Positions 17,818 to 30,352 of a DNA stretch of 64,000 bases are shown one piece after another. The notes beneath the pieces were generated by a model. The model did not search any database. It was not told where the DNA came from and worked only from the letters and a program-made list of their open reading frames with translations. Location: the NCBI RefSeq assembly GCF_014649955.1, contig NZ_BMUA01000002.1, forward strand, positions 434,001 through 498,000, in the 5' to 3' direction. Source of the stretch: Streptomyces violascens. GTDB taxonomy: Bacteria; Actinomycetota; Actinomycetes; Streptomycetales; Streptomycetaceae. A program made the position numbers and the translations under genes. Every line of letters starts with the position of its first letter. Positions within the stretch are counted from its first letter, which is position 1.

Positions 17818-18549
17818 GTGTCCATCATCGATACCGAAGCGACGCTGCACGAGGCGCACCGCGACAACCACACCCACCGCGATGTCAACGGTGGCTGGCT
17901 GCGCCCGGCCGTGTTCGGCGCGATGGACGGCCTGGTCTCCAATCTCGCCCTGATGACGGGCGTCGCCGGCGGCGAGGTCTCGCACCGGACCATCGTCATC
18001 ACCGGCCTCGCCGGTCTCGCGGCCGGCGCCTTCTCGATGGCGGCCGGCGAGTACACCTCGGTCGCCTCGCAGCGCGAACTCGTCGAGGCCGAACTCGACA
18101 TCGAGCGCCGGGAGTTGCGCAAGCACCCGGCCGACGAGGAGCGCGAGCTCGCCGAGCTCTACATGTCGCGCGGCGTCGAGCCGGGGCTCGCCCGCGAGGT
18201 CGCCCGCCAGCTCTCGCAGGACCCCGAGCAGGCGCTGGAGATCCACGCCCGCGAGGAGCTCGGCATCGATCCGTCCGACCTGCCCTCGCCCACCGTGGCC
18301 GCGGTCTCCTCCTTCGCCTCCTTCGCGCTCGGCGCGCTGCTGCCCCTGCTGCCGTACCTGCTGGGCGCGACCGCGCTGTGGCCCGCGGTGCTGCTCGCGC
18401 TGATCGGCCTCTTCGGCTGCGGCGCGGTGGTCGCCAAGGTGACGGCCCGCTCGTGGTGGTTCAGCGGCCTGCGCCAGCTGGCCCTCGGTGGCGCCGCGGC
18501 CGCCGTGACCTTCGGCATCGGCTCCTTCTTCGGTACCGCCATCGGCTGA
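17818..18549 (+). CDS. VIT1/CCC1 family Fe2+/Mn2+ transporter
   Basis: A 243-residue membrane protein of the VIT family, which moves Fe2+ or Mn2+ out of the cytosol in exchange for protons. Features are the first helix region GWLRPAVFGAMDGLVSNLALMTGVAGG, the second GLAGLAAGAFSMAAGEYTSVASQRE, a soluble middle domain rich in Glu and Arg (ELDIERRELRKHPADEERELAELY) that binds metal in plant VIT1, and three C-terminal helices. GTG at 17818 follows AAGGGGA with good spacing. The dyad at 17681-17722 probably governs expression. Confidence 0.9.
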   Translation: MSIIDTEATLHEAHRDNHTHRDVNGGWLRPAVFGAMDGLVSNLALMTGVAGGEVSHRTIVITGLAGLAAGAFSMAAGEYTSVASQRELVEAELDIERRELRKHPADEERELAELYMSRGVEPGLAREVARQLSQDPEQALEIHAREELGIDPSDLPSPTVAAVSSFASFALGALLPLLPYLLGATALWPAVLLALIGLFGCGAVVAKVTARSWWFSGLRQLALGGAAAAVTFGIGSFFGTAIG

Positions 18550-18564
18550 CGAACACCGAGGTCA

Positions 18565-18602
18565 TCACACGGGGCGGGGCCATTCGGCGCCGCCCCGTGT
18601 GA
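18565..18602 (+). terminator. Stem-loop terminator after the VIT-type gene
   Basis: TCACACGGGGCGG (18565-18577) pairs perfectly over 13 bp with CCGCCCCGTGTGA (18590-18602). Confidence 0.8.
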
Positions 18603-18666
18603 CGTACGTCCTGCGCGCTTTCCCGCCGCGAGCCGTAGAATGGCGGAGTATGCATAGGGCCACATA

Positions 18667-18705
18667 AGTAATCGTTACTCGGCGGTTTCGGATCTTTTAC
18701 CGCCG
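18667..18705. promoter_or_regulatory. Dyads and GlnR-like spacing in the gltB leader
   Basis: AGTAA-TCG-TTACT (18667-18679) is a perfect dyad, followed by a 7-bp stem CGGCGGT/ACCGCCG (18680-18686 with 18699-18705). Read as 11-base phased half-sites, GTTAC-n6-GTTTC-n6-TTTAC (18674-18700) weakly resembles the GlnR box pattern gTnAc-n6-GaAAc. The second half-site fits poorly, so GlnR control is only a suggestion. Confidence 0.35.
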
Positions 18706-18919
18706 GGCATAGGCCGTACACACTCAACCAGCACGCCCGCGTGCGCCCTCGTGGGCAATGAAGCCCGCACTCCTGGGTGTCCGCATGTTGGAATGCACTA
18801 TCCGGTTCCCGAGATACGTTCCATCATGTAACCTGCACGAAATTTCGCAGAGGGCCAACGTCGTCCCTCGGCTACGCCTCCCCAACGCTCTCTGAATCGA
18901 TCGAGCAGGGGAGACCCCA

Positions 18920-23504
<4,585 letters not shown>

Positions 23505-23512
<8 letters not shown>

Positions 23513-24965
23513 CCCCAAGGGCTTCCTGACCACCGGGCGCGAGGTCGCCAAGACCCGCCCGGTGGGCGAGCGCCTCAAGGACTGGAACGAGGTCTACGTT
23601 CCCGGTTCCCTGCTGCCGATCATCAGCAAGCAGGCCGGGCGCTGCATGGACTGCGGCATCCCGTTCTGCCACAACGGCTGTCCGCTGGGGAACCTGATCC
23701 CCGAGTGGAACGACTACGCCTACCGCGAGGACTGGCAGGCCGCCTCCGAGCGCCTGCACGCCACGAACAACTTCCCGGAGTTCACCGGTCGGCTGTGCCC
23801 GGCGCCCTGCGAGTCGGCGTGCGTGCTCGGCATCAACCAGCCCGCCGTCACCATCAAGAACGTCGAAGTCTCGATCATCGACAAGGCGTGGGACACGGGC
23901 GACGTCAAGCCGCAGGCGCCCGAGCGCCTGTCCGGCAAGACCGTCGCGGTCATCGGCTCGGGCCCGGCGGGTCTCGCCGCCGCCCAGCAGCTGACCCGGG
24001 CCGGACACACGGTCGCCGTGTACGAGCGCGCCGACCGCATCGGCGGCCTGCTGCGCTACGGCATCCCCGAGTTCAAGATGGAGAAGGTGCACATCAACCG
24101 CCGCATCGAGCAGATGCGCGCGGAGGGCACCAAGTTCCGTACCGAGGTCGAGATCGGCCGCGACATCGACGCCGCGAAGCTGCGCAAGCGCTACGACGCG
24201 GTCGTCATCGCGGCCGGCGCCACGGTCTCGCGCGACCTGCCGGTCCCGGGCCGCGAGCTGAACGGCATCCACTTCGCGATGGAGTACCTGCCGCTCGCCA
24301 ACAAGGTGCAGGAGGGCGACTTCGTGGCGCCCCCCATCACCGCCGAGGGCAAGCACGTCGTGGTCATCGGCGGCGGCGACACCGGCGCGGACTGCGTGGG
24401 CACCGCCCACCGCCAGGGCGCGGCCTCGGTCACCCAGCTGGAGATCATGCCGAAGCCGGGCGAGGAGCGGAACCCGGGCCAGCCCTGGCCGACGTTCCCG
24501 ATGCTCTACAAGGTGACCTCCGCGCACGAGGAGGGCGGCGAGCGCGTCTACTCCGTCTCGACCACCCACTTCGAGGGCGACGAGGACGGCAACGTCCAGT
24601 TCCTGCACCTCGTCGAGGTCGAGTTCGTCGACGGCAAGCTGACCCAGAAGCCGGGCACCGAGCGGAAGATCCCCGCCCAGCTGGTCACCCTCGCCATGGG
24701 CTTCACCGGCACCGACCAGGCCAACGGCCTGGTGGCGCAGTTCGGCCTGGAGCTCGACGAGCGCGGCAACGTCGCGCGCGACGCGGACTTCGCGACCAAC
24801 GTCGACGGCGTGTTCGTCGCCGGTGACGCGGGCCGCGGCCAGTCCCTGATCGTCTGGGCGATCGCCGAGGGCCGCTCCGCGGCGCGCGGCGTCGACCGCT
24901 ACCTGACCGGCGCGAGCGACCTGCCCGCCCCGATCCGCCCCACGGACCGAGCGCTCACCGTCTGA
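23505..24965 (+). CDS. gltD: Glutamate synthase small subunit
   Basis: GltD passes electrons from NAD(P)H through FAD to GltB. The 486-residue protein has N-terminal cysteine clusters for the 4Fe-4S centres ([17 protein letters not shown] and [12 protein letters not shown]). An FAD-binding fold follows ([17 protein letters not shown]), then the NAD(P)H fold ([15 protein letters not shown]) and the C-terminal FAD contact [19 protein letters not shown]. Overlap with gltB indicates translational coupling. A GC stem-loop follows the gene. Confidence 0.98.
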
Positions 24966-25023
24966 CGCCCCAGGGTCCATCACCCCTCATACGTCCCGTA
25001 CAACGACGTGCGGAACTGACCGG

Positions 25024-25063
25024 CGCCCGCCCCACTGTCCCCGACCGGACGACTGGGCGGGCG
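25024..25063 (+). terminator. Stem-loop after gltD
   Basis: CGCCCGCCC (25024-25032) and GGGCGGGCG (25055-25063) form a 9-bp GC stem with a 22-base loop, 58 bases after the gltD stop. Confidence 0.55.
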
Positions 25064-25097
25064 TCGCGGCGTGTTCGGGCCGCGGCCCGCGCCACGT

Positions 25098-25114
25098 ATT
25101 GACTATTAGTCAAT
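25098..25114. promoter_or_regulatory. Perfect 17-bp palindrome overlapping a possible -35
   Basis: ATTGACTA-T-TAGTCAAT is a perfect dyad 48 bases before the GTG at 25163. It contains TTGACT, which could serve as a -35 with CACTCT (25122-25127) as a weak -10 at 17-base spacing. A repressor bound here would block the promoter. The regulator is not in sight. Confidence 0.55.
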
Positions 25115-25162
25115 TGCGCTCCACTCTCGGGACGAGCCGCCGTCCGTCACCGGGAGGTCCTT

Positions 25163-25381
25163 GTGGACAACGAAGCGCTGTCGCAGTTGAGTACGGAGCT
25201 GGGGGCGCCGCCTCCGGACTTGCTGGCCGAGCTGACGCCTGATCAACTCTCGTTCCTTGCAGGCGCGTTGGGCAAGGAACGCGAAAGCCGGGCGGCCGGT
25301 CTCGGCGAAGCCGCCGAAGAGGCCCTGAAGCTGGTGCCCGCCCTGGCCCGCGGCCCCGTGCGCCGCATCCTCTTCAAGTGA
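25163..25381 (+). CDS. Hypothetical protein, small helical
   Basis: A 72-residue protein starting at GTG 25163, 5 bases after GGGAGG. It is rich in Leu, Ala and Glu and predicted largely helical: MDNEALSQLSTELGAPPPD, then LLAELTPDQLSFLAGALGKE. No family recognised. The phrase LTPDQLSFLAGAL resembles RPEHLAFLAALPAEDL of the next gene, so the two may be related by partial duplication. The stop lies 8 bases before the next start, suggesting a two-gene operon under the palindrome at 25098-25114. Confidence 0.75.
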   Translation: MDNEALSQLSTELGAPPPDLLAELTPDQLSFLAGALGKERESRAAGLGEAAEEALKLVPALARGPVRRILFK

Positions 25382-25389
25382 GGGCGGCC

Positions 25390-26487
25390 ATGGACAAGCT
25401 CCGCAACCGCGCGGAGACCGAGAAGATCGCGGCCCTGCTGGACGAGCGCCCCGAGCACCTGGCCTTCCTGGCGGCCCTGCCCGCCGAGGACCTGCGCAAG
25501 CTCCGCGAACAGGCGGTGGCCGCGCTGTTCGACGGGGCGCCCGACATGCTGGACCGCATAGCGAAGGCGACCAAACTCGTCCCGGCCGGGGTGGCCGCGG
25601 CCATCTCGCAAAAAGCACTCGGCCCACGCCTGGCCGCCGCCGTCGCGGGCCGCCTCGAACCGGCCCGGGCCGCCGACATCATCGAGAAACTCCCCGTGGC
25701 GTTCACCGCCGCGTCCTGCGCCCACCTGGACCCCCGCCGCATCGCGGGCATAGTGGACCGCCTGGACGAGAACCTGCTCGTACGGATCTCGGTCGCCCTC
25801 GCCGAACGAGGCGACCACCTCACGATGGGCCGCTTCGTGGGCCACCTGCGCGACTCGGCGCTGACCCGGATCCTGCCGCAGGTGGACGACGCGGTGGTGC
25901 TGCGCACGGGATTCGCGGTGGACCAGCCACAACGCCTCGGCACGATCGTCGAGTTGATGGGGGAGGAGCGCCTGGCCCAGGTGATCGCCTCCGCCGCCGA
26001 CGGCCTGTGGCCTCAGGCCCTGGCGGTGGCGGGCATGGTGACGGGGGAGCAGCGCGCCCGGATCGCCACCCTGGCCGCGCGCCAGCCCCGAGCCCGCCTG
26101 GACACGCTGGTACGCACGGTGGCCACCCAGAACCTGTGGGAGTCGCTGCTCCCCCTGGTGGCCCTGCTGCCCGAGGAGGACCGCCGGTCGGTGGCAGTAC
26201 TCCCCTCCCTGAGGGACCCGTCGGTCCTGGCCGGAGTGGTCCCGGCGGTAGTGGCCACGGCCCTGTGGGCAGAGTTCCTCCCGCTGGTGGAACTGCTGCC
26301 CGAGGAATCCCGCAAGGTGGTGGCAGACGCGGCAGGATCCCTCGCGGACGAGGACCTGGACGCCCTGGCAAGAGAGGTCGACAAACAAGACCTGTGGGAT
26401 CTGGTGCTGCCGCTGGTGGAGCTGATGGAGGACGAGGCGAAGGAGCGAATCTTCGCCCTGCCCTCCTTCCAGGACCAGACTCCGTAG
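25390..26487 (+). CDS. Hypothetical protein with internal helical repeats
   Basis: A 365-residue, mostly helical soluble protein with no signal peptide. Repeats of about 45-50 residues are visible near the C-terminus: LWESLLPLVALLPEEDRRSV, LWAEFLPLVELLPEESRKVV and LWDLVLPLVELMEDEAKERI. Weaker copies lie upstream (RPEHLAFLAALPAEDLRKL, ARAADIIEKLP). The pattern recalls the superhelical N-domain of MgtE channels but there is no membrane domain, so this is a structural analogy only. ATG 25390 follows GAGGG; GTG at 25378 is possible. It is probably a protein-interaction scaffold, partner unknown. Confidence 0.72.
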   Translation: MDKLRNRAETEKIAALLDERPEHLAFLAALPAEDLRKLREQAVAALFDGAPDMLDRIAKATKLVPAGVAAAISQKALGPRLAAAVAGRLEPARAADIIEKLPVAFTAASCAHLDPRRIAGIVDRLDENLLVRISVALAERGDHLTMGRFVGHLRDSALTRILPQVDDAVVLRTGFAVDQPQRLGTIVELMGEERLAQVIASAADGLWPQALAVAGMVTGEQRARIATLAARQPRARLDTLVRTVATQNLWESLLPLVALLPEEDRRSVAVLPSLRDPSVLAGVVPAVVATALWAEFLPLVELLPEESRKVVADAAGSLADEDLDALAREVDKQDLWDLVLPLVELMEDEAKERIFALPSFQDQTP

Positions 26488-26507
26488 GACTCGGAGCGGG
26501 CGGCCGA

Positions 26508-26565
26508 ACCCCCTAAGGGGCGCGGGGCTGTGCCATGGTGCGGCTCCGCCGCGCGGGCGAGACCG
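26508..26565 (+). repeat. GC-rich dispersed repeat
   Basis: It shares AAGGGGCGCGGGGCTGTG and CGGCTCCGCCGCG with the element at 12384-12440 in the trp operon. It lies in the 241-base gap before the vWA gene; nothing else is evident there. Confidence 0.7.
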
Positions 26566-26728
26566 GCCACGGATGACCCGCAGACGAAATCCGCACCCCC
26601 AGGCGAGCGCCCCGGCGCCGGGCGCCAGAAGTGCCCCCGGCCGGCCGGGGCTGCCCGGGGCAAGCCGGACCCACCCCGCATCGCGTAACCTCGGCACTCC
26701 CGACCCCGTCGGAACGGAGACGAGGCGC

Positions 26729-27448
26729 ATGCCCGCACTGTCCCTCCGAAACGTGGAGGAGGCCGCGCCCGCGCTCGTCTCCCTCTACAAGAGCGCCGCC
26801 GTGTCCCTGGAGAAGCACGGGCTCCACGACGAGACCGCCGCCGTCTACCTCGTCGTCGACTACTCCGGCTCGATGCGCCGGTACTTCAGGAACGGCAGCG
26901 TGCAGGCGCTCGCCGACCGGGTGTTGGGCCTCTCCGCGCACCTCGACGACGACGGCCGGGTGCCGGTGGTGTTCTTCTCCACCGGCATCGACGCCGAGAC
27001 CGAGATCGCCCTGGAGAACCACCACGGGCGCATCGAGCGCATCGTGGCCAACCTCGGCCACATGGGCCGGACCAACTACCACGTGGCGATGGACGCGGTC
27101 ATCGACCACTACCTGGAGAGCGGCGCGGACGCCCCCGCGCTCGTCGTCTTTCAGACGGACGGCGGCCCCAGCAGCCGCCTCGCGGCCGAGCGGTACGTCT
27201 GCAAGGCGGCGACGCTGCCGATGTTCTGGCAGTTCATCGGCTTCGGCAATCCGCGCAGCCACCAGTTCGACTTCCTGCGCAGACTCGACGAACTGGCCGT
27301 CCCCCAATACCGCTGCGTCGACAACGCCGGGTTCTTCGCCGCCGGGACCGATCCGCGCAGAGTGAGCGACGCCCAGCTCTACGACCGGCTGCTGGGCGAG
27401 TTCCCGCAGTGGCTGCGCGCCGCCCGGGCGGAAGGGATCGTACGGTGA
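26729..27448 (+). CDS. vWA domain protein (TerF-like)
   Basis: A 239-residue protein consisting of a von Willebrand A domain of the type found in tellurite-resistance-associated TerF proteins. The metal-ion-dependent adhesion site is DYSGSM near residue 49 (AAVYLVVDYSGSMRRYF). Other family-like stretches are MGRTNYHVAMDAVIDHYL, VVFQTDGGPSS and FWQFIGFGN. Start ATG 26729 gives MPALSLRNVEEAAPALVSLYKS. No terD or other ter genes are present, so a role in stress or phage resistance is not supported locally. A HutD-family gene overlaps its stop. Confidence 0.85.
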   Translation: MPALSLRNVEEAAPALVSLYKSAAVSLEKHGLHDETAAVYLVVDYSGSMRRYFRNGSVQALADRVLGLSAHLDDDGRVPVVFFSTGIDAETEIALENHHGRIERIVANLGHMGRTNYHVAMDAVIDHYLESGADAPALVVFQTDGGPSSRLAAERYVCKAATLPMFWQFIGFGNPRSHQFDFLRRLDELAVPQYRCVDNAGFFAAGTDPRRVSDAQLYDRLLGEFPQWLRAARAEGIVR

Positions 27449-28008
27449 GGACGCTGCGGGCCGCCGCCAGGCGAGCCGTGCCGTGGAAGAACGGCGGCGG
27501 GGTGACCCGGGGCATCGCCGCCCACCCCGAAGGCGCGGGGACGGCCGACTTCGAGTGGCGGGTCAGTCTCGCGGAGGTCGGCGCGGACGGCCCGTTCTCC
27601 GGATTCCCCGGCGTGGACCGGATCCTCACCGTCGTCGAGGGCGCCGGAATGGACCTCACGGTGGGCGGTCGACGCCGCCTGGTGGACGAGCGGTTCGTGC
27701 CGCAGCACTTCCCGGGCGACGCCCCCACCGACTGCCGCCTCCTGGCCGGCCCCGTCGTCAACTTCAACGTGATGTTCCGCAGGGGCCGCCCCGCCCCGGC
27801 GGTCGCCGTCGTGCGGGGCGCACTCACCGTCGCCGGGCCCGCCCTGATCGTCGCCCTCGACGCCCCCGCCCAGGTCGACGGCGTACGCCTCGGTCCGTAC
27901 GACGCGGTGCTCACCGCAGAGGGCGCCGCGGCGCTACGGGCCGAGGGGCACGCGGCCGTAGTCACCCTGCCGCCCCGGCAATCCGGACAGGAGGTGTCGG
28001 GTATCTGA
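27445..28008 (+). CDS. HutD/Ves family protein
   Basis: A 187-residue cupin-like protein. The HutD/Ves signature is VPWKNGGGVTRGIAAHPEG with WRVSLAEVGADGPFSGFPGVDRILTVVEG, then CRLLAGPVVNFNVMFRRG. HutD occurs with histidine-utilisation genes elsewhere and Ves is a cold/stress protein of E. coli; neither has a settled activity. No hut genes occur here. The GTG overlaps the vWA stop (GTGA), so the two are probably cotranslated. Despite similar naming it has no clear link to the his genes at the left end. Confidence 0.85.
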   Translation: MRTLRAAARRAVPWKNGGGVTRGIAAHPEGAGTADFEWRVSLAEVGADGPFSGFPGVDRILTVVEGAGMDLTVGGRRRLVDERFVPQHFPGDAPTDCRLLAGPVVNFNVMFRRGRPAPAVAVVRGALTVAGPALIVALDAPAQVDGVRLGPYDAVLTAEGAAALRAEGHAAVVTLPPRQSGQEVSGI

Positions 28009-28022
28009 GGTTTCCTGGGGTC

Positions 28023-28547
28023 ATGGCAACCAAGGAGACAGGAACCACGACGGTCGGCTGGGCGGAGTTCCACCAGGCCGAGGCGCAGTTCGCCGGGCTC
28101 GTCGAGGCCCGGTTCAAGAAGTACAAGCACCATGTCCTGGCCACCCTGCGCAAGGACGGCTCGCCCCGGGTGACCGGCCTGGAGGTGGACATCCGGGACG
28201 GCGAGCTGTGGCTCGGCATGATGCCGAACTCGATGAAGGCCCTCGACCTGCGCCGCGACCCGCGCTTCGCGGTGCAGGCCAACCCGGGCCCCGACGCCGA
28301 GATGGCCGACGGCGACGTACGGATCAGCGGCCGCGCGGTGGAGGTCACCGACCCCGCCGTCAAGGCGGCCTACGCCGCGCAGGTCGAGCCGCCCGAGCCG
28401 TTCCATCTCTTCCGCGGAGAGCTGGCCGAGGTCGTGTACACGGGCTTGGAGAACGACGAACTGGTCGTACGGGCCTGGCGACCCGGCACCGCCCTGCGCA
28501 CGCTGCGACGCGGCAACAGCGAGGAGAGCCTGCGCGAAGACGCCTGA
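28023..28547 (+). CDS. PPOX-fold (pyridoxamine 5'-phosphate oxidase-like) flavin/F420 protein
   Basis: A 174-residue split-beta-barrel protein of the PPOX superfamily: HHVLATLRKDGSPRVTGLEVDIRDGELWLGMMPNSMKALDLRRDP, followed by DVRISGRAVEVTDP. Actinobacterial members often reduce small molecules with F420H2 or bind FMN. No residue visible here decides between cofactors. ATG at 28023 begins MATKETGTTTVGWAEF. It follows the HutD-family gene by 14 bases, extending that run. Confidence 0.8.
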   Translation: MATKETGTTTVGWAEFHQAEAQFAGLVEARFKKYKHHVLATLRKDGSPRVTGLEVDIRDGELWLGMMPNSMKALDLRRDPRFAVQANPGPDAEMADGDVRISGRAVEVTDPAVKAAYAAQVEPPEPFHLFRGELAEVVYTGLENDELVVRAWRPGTALRTLRRGNSEESLREDA

Positions 28548-28606
28548 GGAACAGGCCGCTACAGTCGCCCTGGGCATGCGGCGGGTTCGAGAATCCAGGG
28601 GAGTTC

Positions 28607-29326
28607 ATGAAGCGCGAGCACAACAACGGCGCGGTCACCCTCGTCACCGGCGGGGCCAGCGGCATCGGCGCCGCGACCGTCCGGCGGCTCCTGGACGGCG
28701 GACACCGGGTCGCCGTCACCGGCCGCGACCAGGCGAAGCTCGACGCCTTCGCGGATGAACTCGGCGTGGGGGAGCGGGTGTTGGCGGTCGCCGCCGACAC
28801 CACCGACCTCGCGTCGATCGGTGCCGCCGTCGAGGCGACCGTCAAGAACTTCGGGCGGCTCGACCACGTCGTCGCCAACGCCGGGTTCTCCACGCACGAC
28901 AACCTCGCCAACGGCGACCCCGAGCACTGGCGCGAGATGCTCATGGTCAATGTGCTCGGCCCGGCCGTCCTGGTGAAGGCCGCGCTGCCCGCGCTCAGCG
29001 AGAGCGGCGGCCGGATCGTGATGGTGGGCAGCACGGCGGGGATCAAGAACACCCCGGGCAACATGTACTCGGTGACCAAGGGCGCGCTGACCTCGCTCGC
29101 CGAGAACACCCGCGTCCTGGTCACCGGCTCGGGCATCGGCGTGACGCTGGTCGCGCCGGGCCGCGTGGACAGCCCGTTCTGGGAGAGCCACTCGACGGGC
29201 GTGGTCCCGGACGGCCCCGCGATGACCCCGGACAACGTGGCCGAAGCGATCGTTTGGGCGCTGGCCCAGCCGGCCGGGGTGGAGGTGAACCAGGTAGTGG
29301 TCCGCCCCACGGGCCAGCTCCACTGA
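28607..29326 (+). CDS. Short-chain dehydrogenase/reductase
   Basis: A 239-residue classical SDR. It has the cofactor motif VTGGASGIGAATVRRLL, the NAG motif (VVANAGFS), and catalytic Ser in VMVGSTAG with Tyr/Lys in MYSVTKGAL. Position and substrate suggest nothing specific; it is just upstream of, and convergent with, the acyl-CoA dehydrogenase pair, so it may or may not belong to the catabolic region. The ATG at 28607 follows AGGGGAG. No KstR2-type palindrome lies upstream. Confidence 0.85.
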   Translation: MKREHNNGAVTLVTGGASGIGAATVRRLLDGGHRVAVTGRDQAKLDAFADELGVGERVLAVAADTTDLASIGAAVEATVKNFGRLDHVVANAGFSTHDNLANGDPEHWREMLMVNVLGPAVLVKAALPALSESGGRIVMVGSTAGIKNTPGNMYSVTKGALTSLAENTRVLVTGSGIGVTLVAPGRVDSPFWESHSTGVVPDGPAMTPDNVAEAIVWALAQPAGVEVNQVVVRPTGQLH

Positions 29327-29371
29327 GCCGCCGGGCCCGGTGGCTGAGCCTCCGGTGCCCGAGCACCCCGC

Positions 29372-30352
29372 TCAGCCGCCCAACACTGCCGCGCGACACT
29401 CCGAAGGCGAACCCCACGCGTCCCTCAGCGGACGCGCCTTGCGCAGCCACAGCGACAGGTCGAGCTCCTGGGTGTAGCCGACCGCGCCGTGCAGTTGCAG
29501 CGCGGTGCGGGCGGCGGCGTACGCGGCCTCGCCCGCCGTCACCTTCGCCGCGGCCACATCCCCGGGCGCGAGCGACAGCGCCGCCCCGTACAGCAGCGGC
29601 CGCGCGAACTCCACCGCGACCAGCGTGTCCGCGAGCCGGTGCTTGACCGCCTGGAATGACCCGATGGGCGCCCCGAACTGGGTGCGCTGCTTGACGTACG
29701 CCACGGTCCGGGCCAGCAGCGCCTCCGCGATCCCGAGGCACTGGCCTGCCGCAGCGAGCCGAGCCCAGACCGTGGCGTACGCGACGGCGTTCTCCAACTG
29801 GGGCCCGGTCGCCAGGAGTTCACCGCCGGGCAGCGGGCGGGAAAGGCGCCGGGCCGGGTCGGCCGAGGGCTGGACGGGGCCGTGGCCCGGCGCGAGCCGC
29901 ACCTCATGGCCGACCGCCGCGAGCACCACGTCCGCCGCGTCCGCGTCGAGCGCGTACGGGCTCGCGCCCGGGAACAGCACGCTCGCCGCGCACGCGCCCG
30001 ACACGATCCCGGGCAGCAGGCGCTTGGCCGGCCCCTCCTCGCCCAGCTCCGCGAGCCGGGCGAGCAAAACCGATGCGGCGACCGTCTCCACCAACGGGCC
30101 AGGCACCGCATGCCGCCCCAGCTCCACGCAGGCGACGGCCAGTTCGACGGGCAGCGGCCCGACGCCCTCGTACGCCTCGGGTGCGGCGAGTGCGAACACC
30201 CCGGCCCCGGCGAGCCGGGACCACAGGGCGCGGCCGGGCCCGGAGTCCCCCGCGCCCCAGGCCCGTGCCGCCGAGGGTGTGTCGGCGGCGGTCAGCATCG
30301 TGTCCAGGGAGTGGGCGAAGTCGCGCTGTTCCGGGGTGAGCAGGAACCTCAT
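29372..30352 (-). CDS. Acyl-CoA dehydrogenase, short (beta-type) subunit
   Basis: A 326-residue acyl-CoA dehydrogenase fold protein beginning MRFLLTPEQRDFAHSLDTML. It has RTQFGAPIGSFQAVKHRLADTLV and LQLHGAVGYTQELDLSLWLR but lacks the C-terminal GTNEIQ-type segment that ends the partner gene. That is expected of the smaller subunit of alpha2-beta2 acyl-CoA dehydrogenases, as in actinobacterial steroid catabolism (FadE28/29 and FadE31-33 groups). It overlaps the larger subunit gene by 4 bases (ATGA), so stoichiometric synthesis is likely. Which mycobacterial FadE it corresponds to cannot be settled by eye. Confidence 0.85.
   Translation of the reverse strand: MRFLLTPEQRDFAHSLDTMLTAADTPSAARAWGAGDSGPGRALWSRLAGAGVFALAAPEAYEGVGPLPVELAVACVELGRHAVPGPLVETVAASVLLARLAELGEEGPAKRLLPGIVSGACAASVLFPGASPYALDADAADVVLAAVGHEVRLAPGHGPVQPSADPARRLSRPLPGGELLATGPQLENAVAYATVWARLAAAGQCLGIAEALLARTVAYVKQRTQFGAPIGSFQAVKHRLADTLVAVEFARPLLYGAALSLAPGDVAAAKVTAGEAAYAAARTALQLHGAVGYTQELDLSLWLRKARPLRDAWGSPSECRAAVLGG

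Larger units (their letters stand above)
18550..18919. other. Long gltB leader region
   Basis: 370 bases without a gene. It begins with the terminator of the VIT gene and includes a possible -10 (TAGAAT, 18636-18641), the dyads at 18667-18705, and the gltB ribosome-binding site (AGGGGAG) at its end. I see no known riboswitch fold. Confidence 0.6.

Noticed and set aside
26729..27448. Tellurite-resistance (ter) or phage-defence operon
   Set aside because: Only a single TerF-like vWA gene is present; terB, terC and terD-type neighbours are missing, so no system can be claimed.
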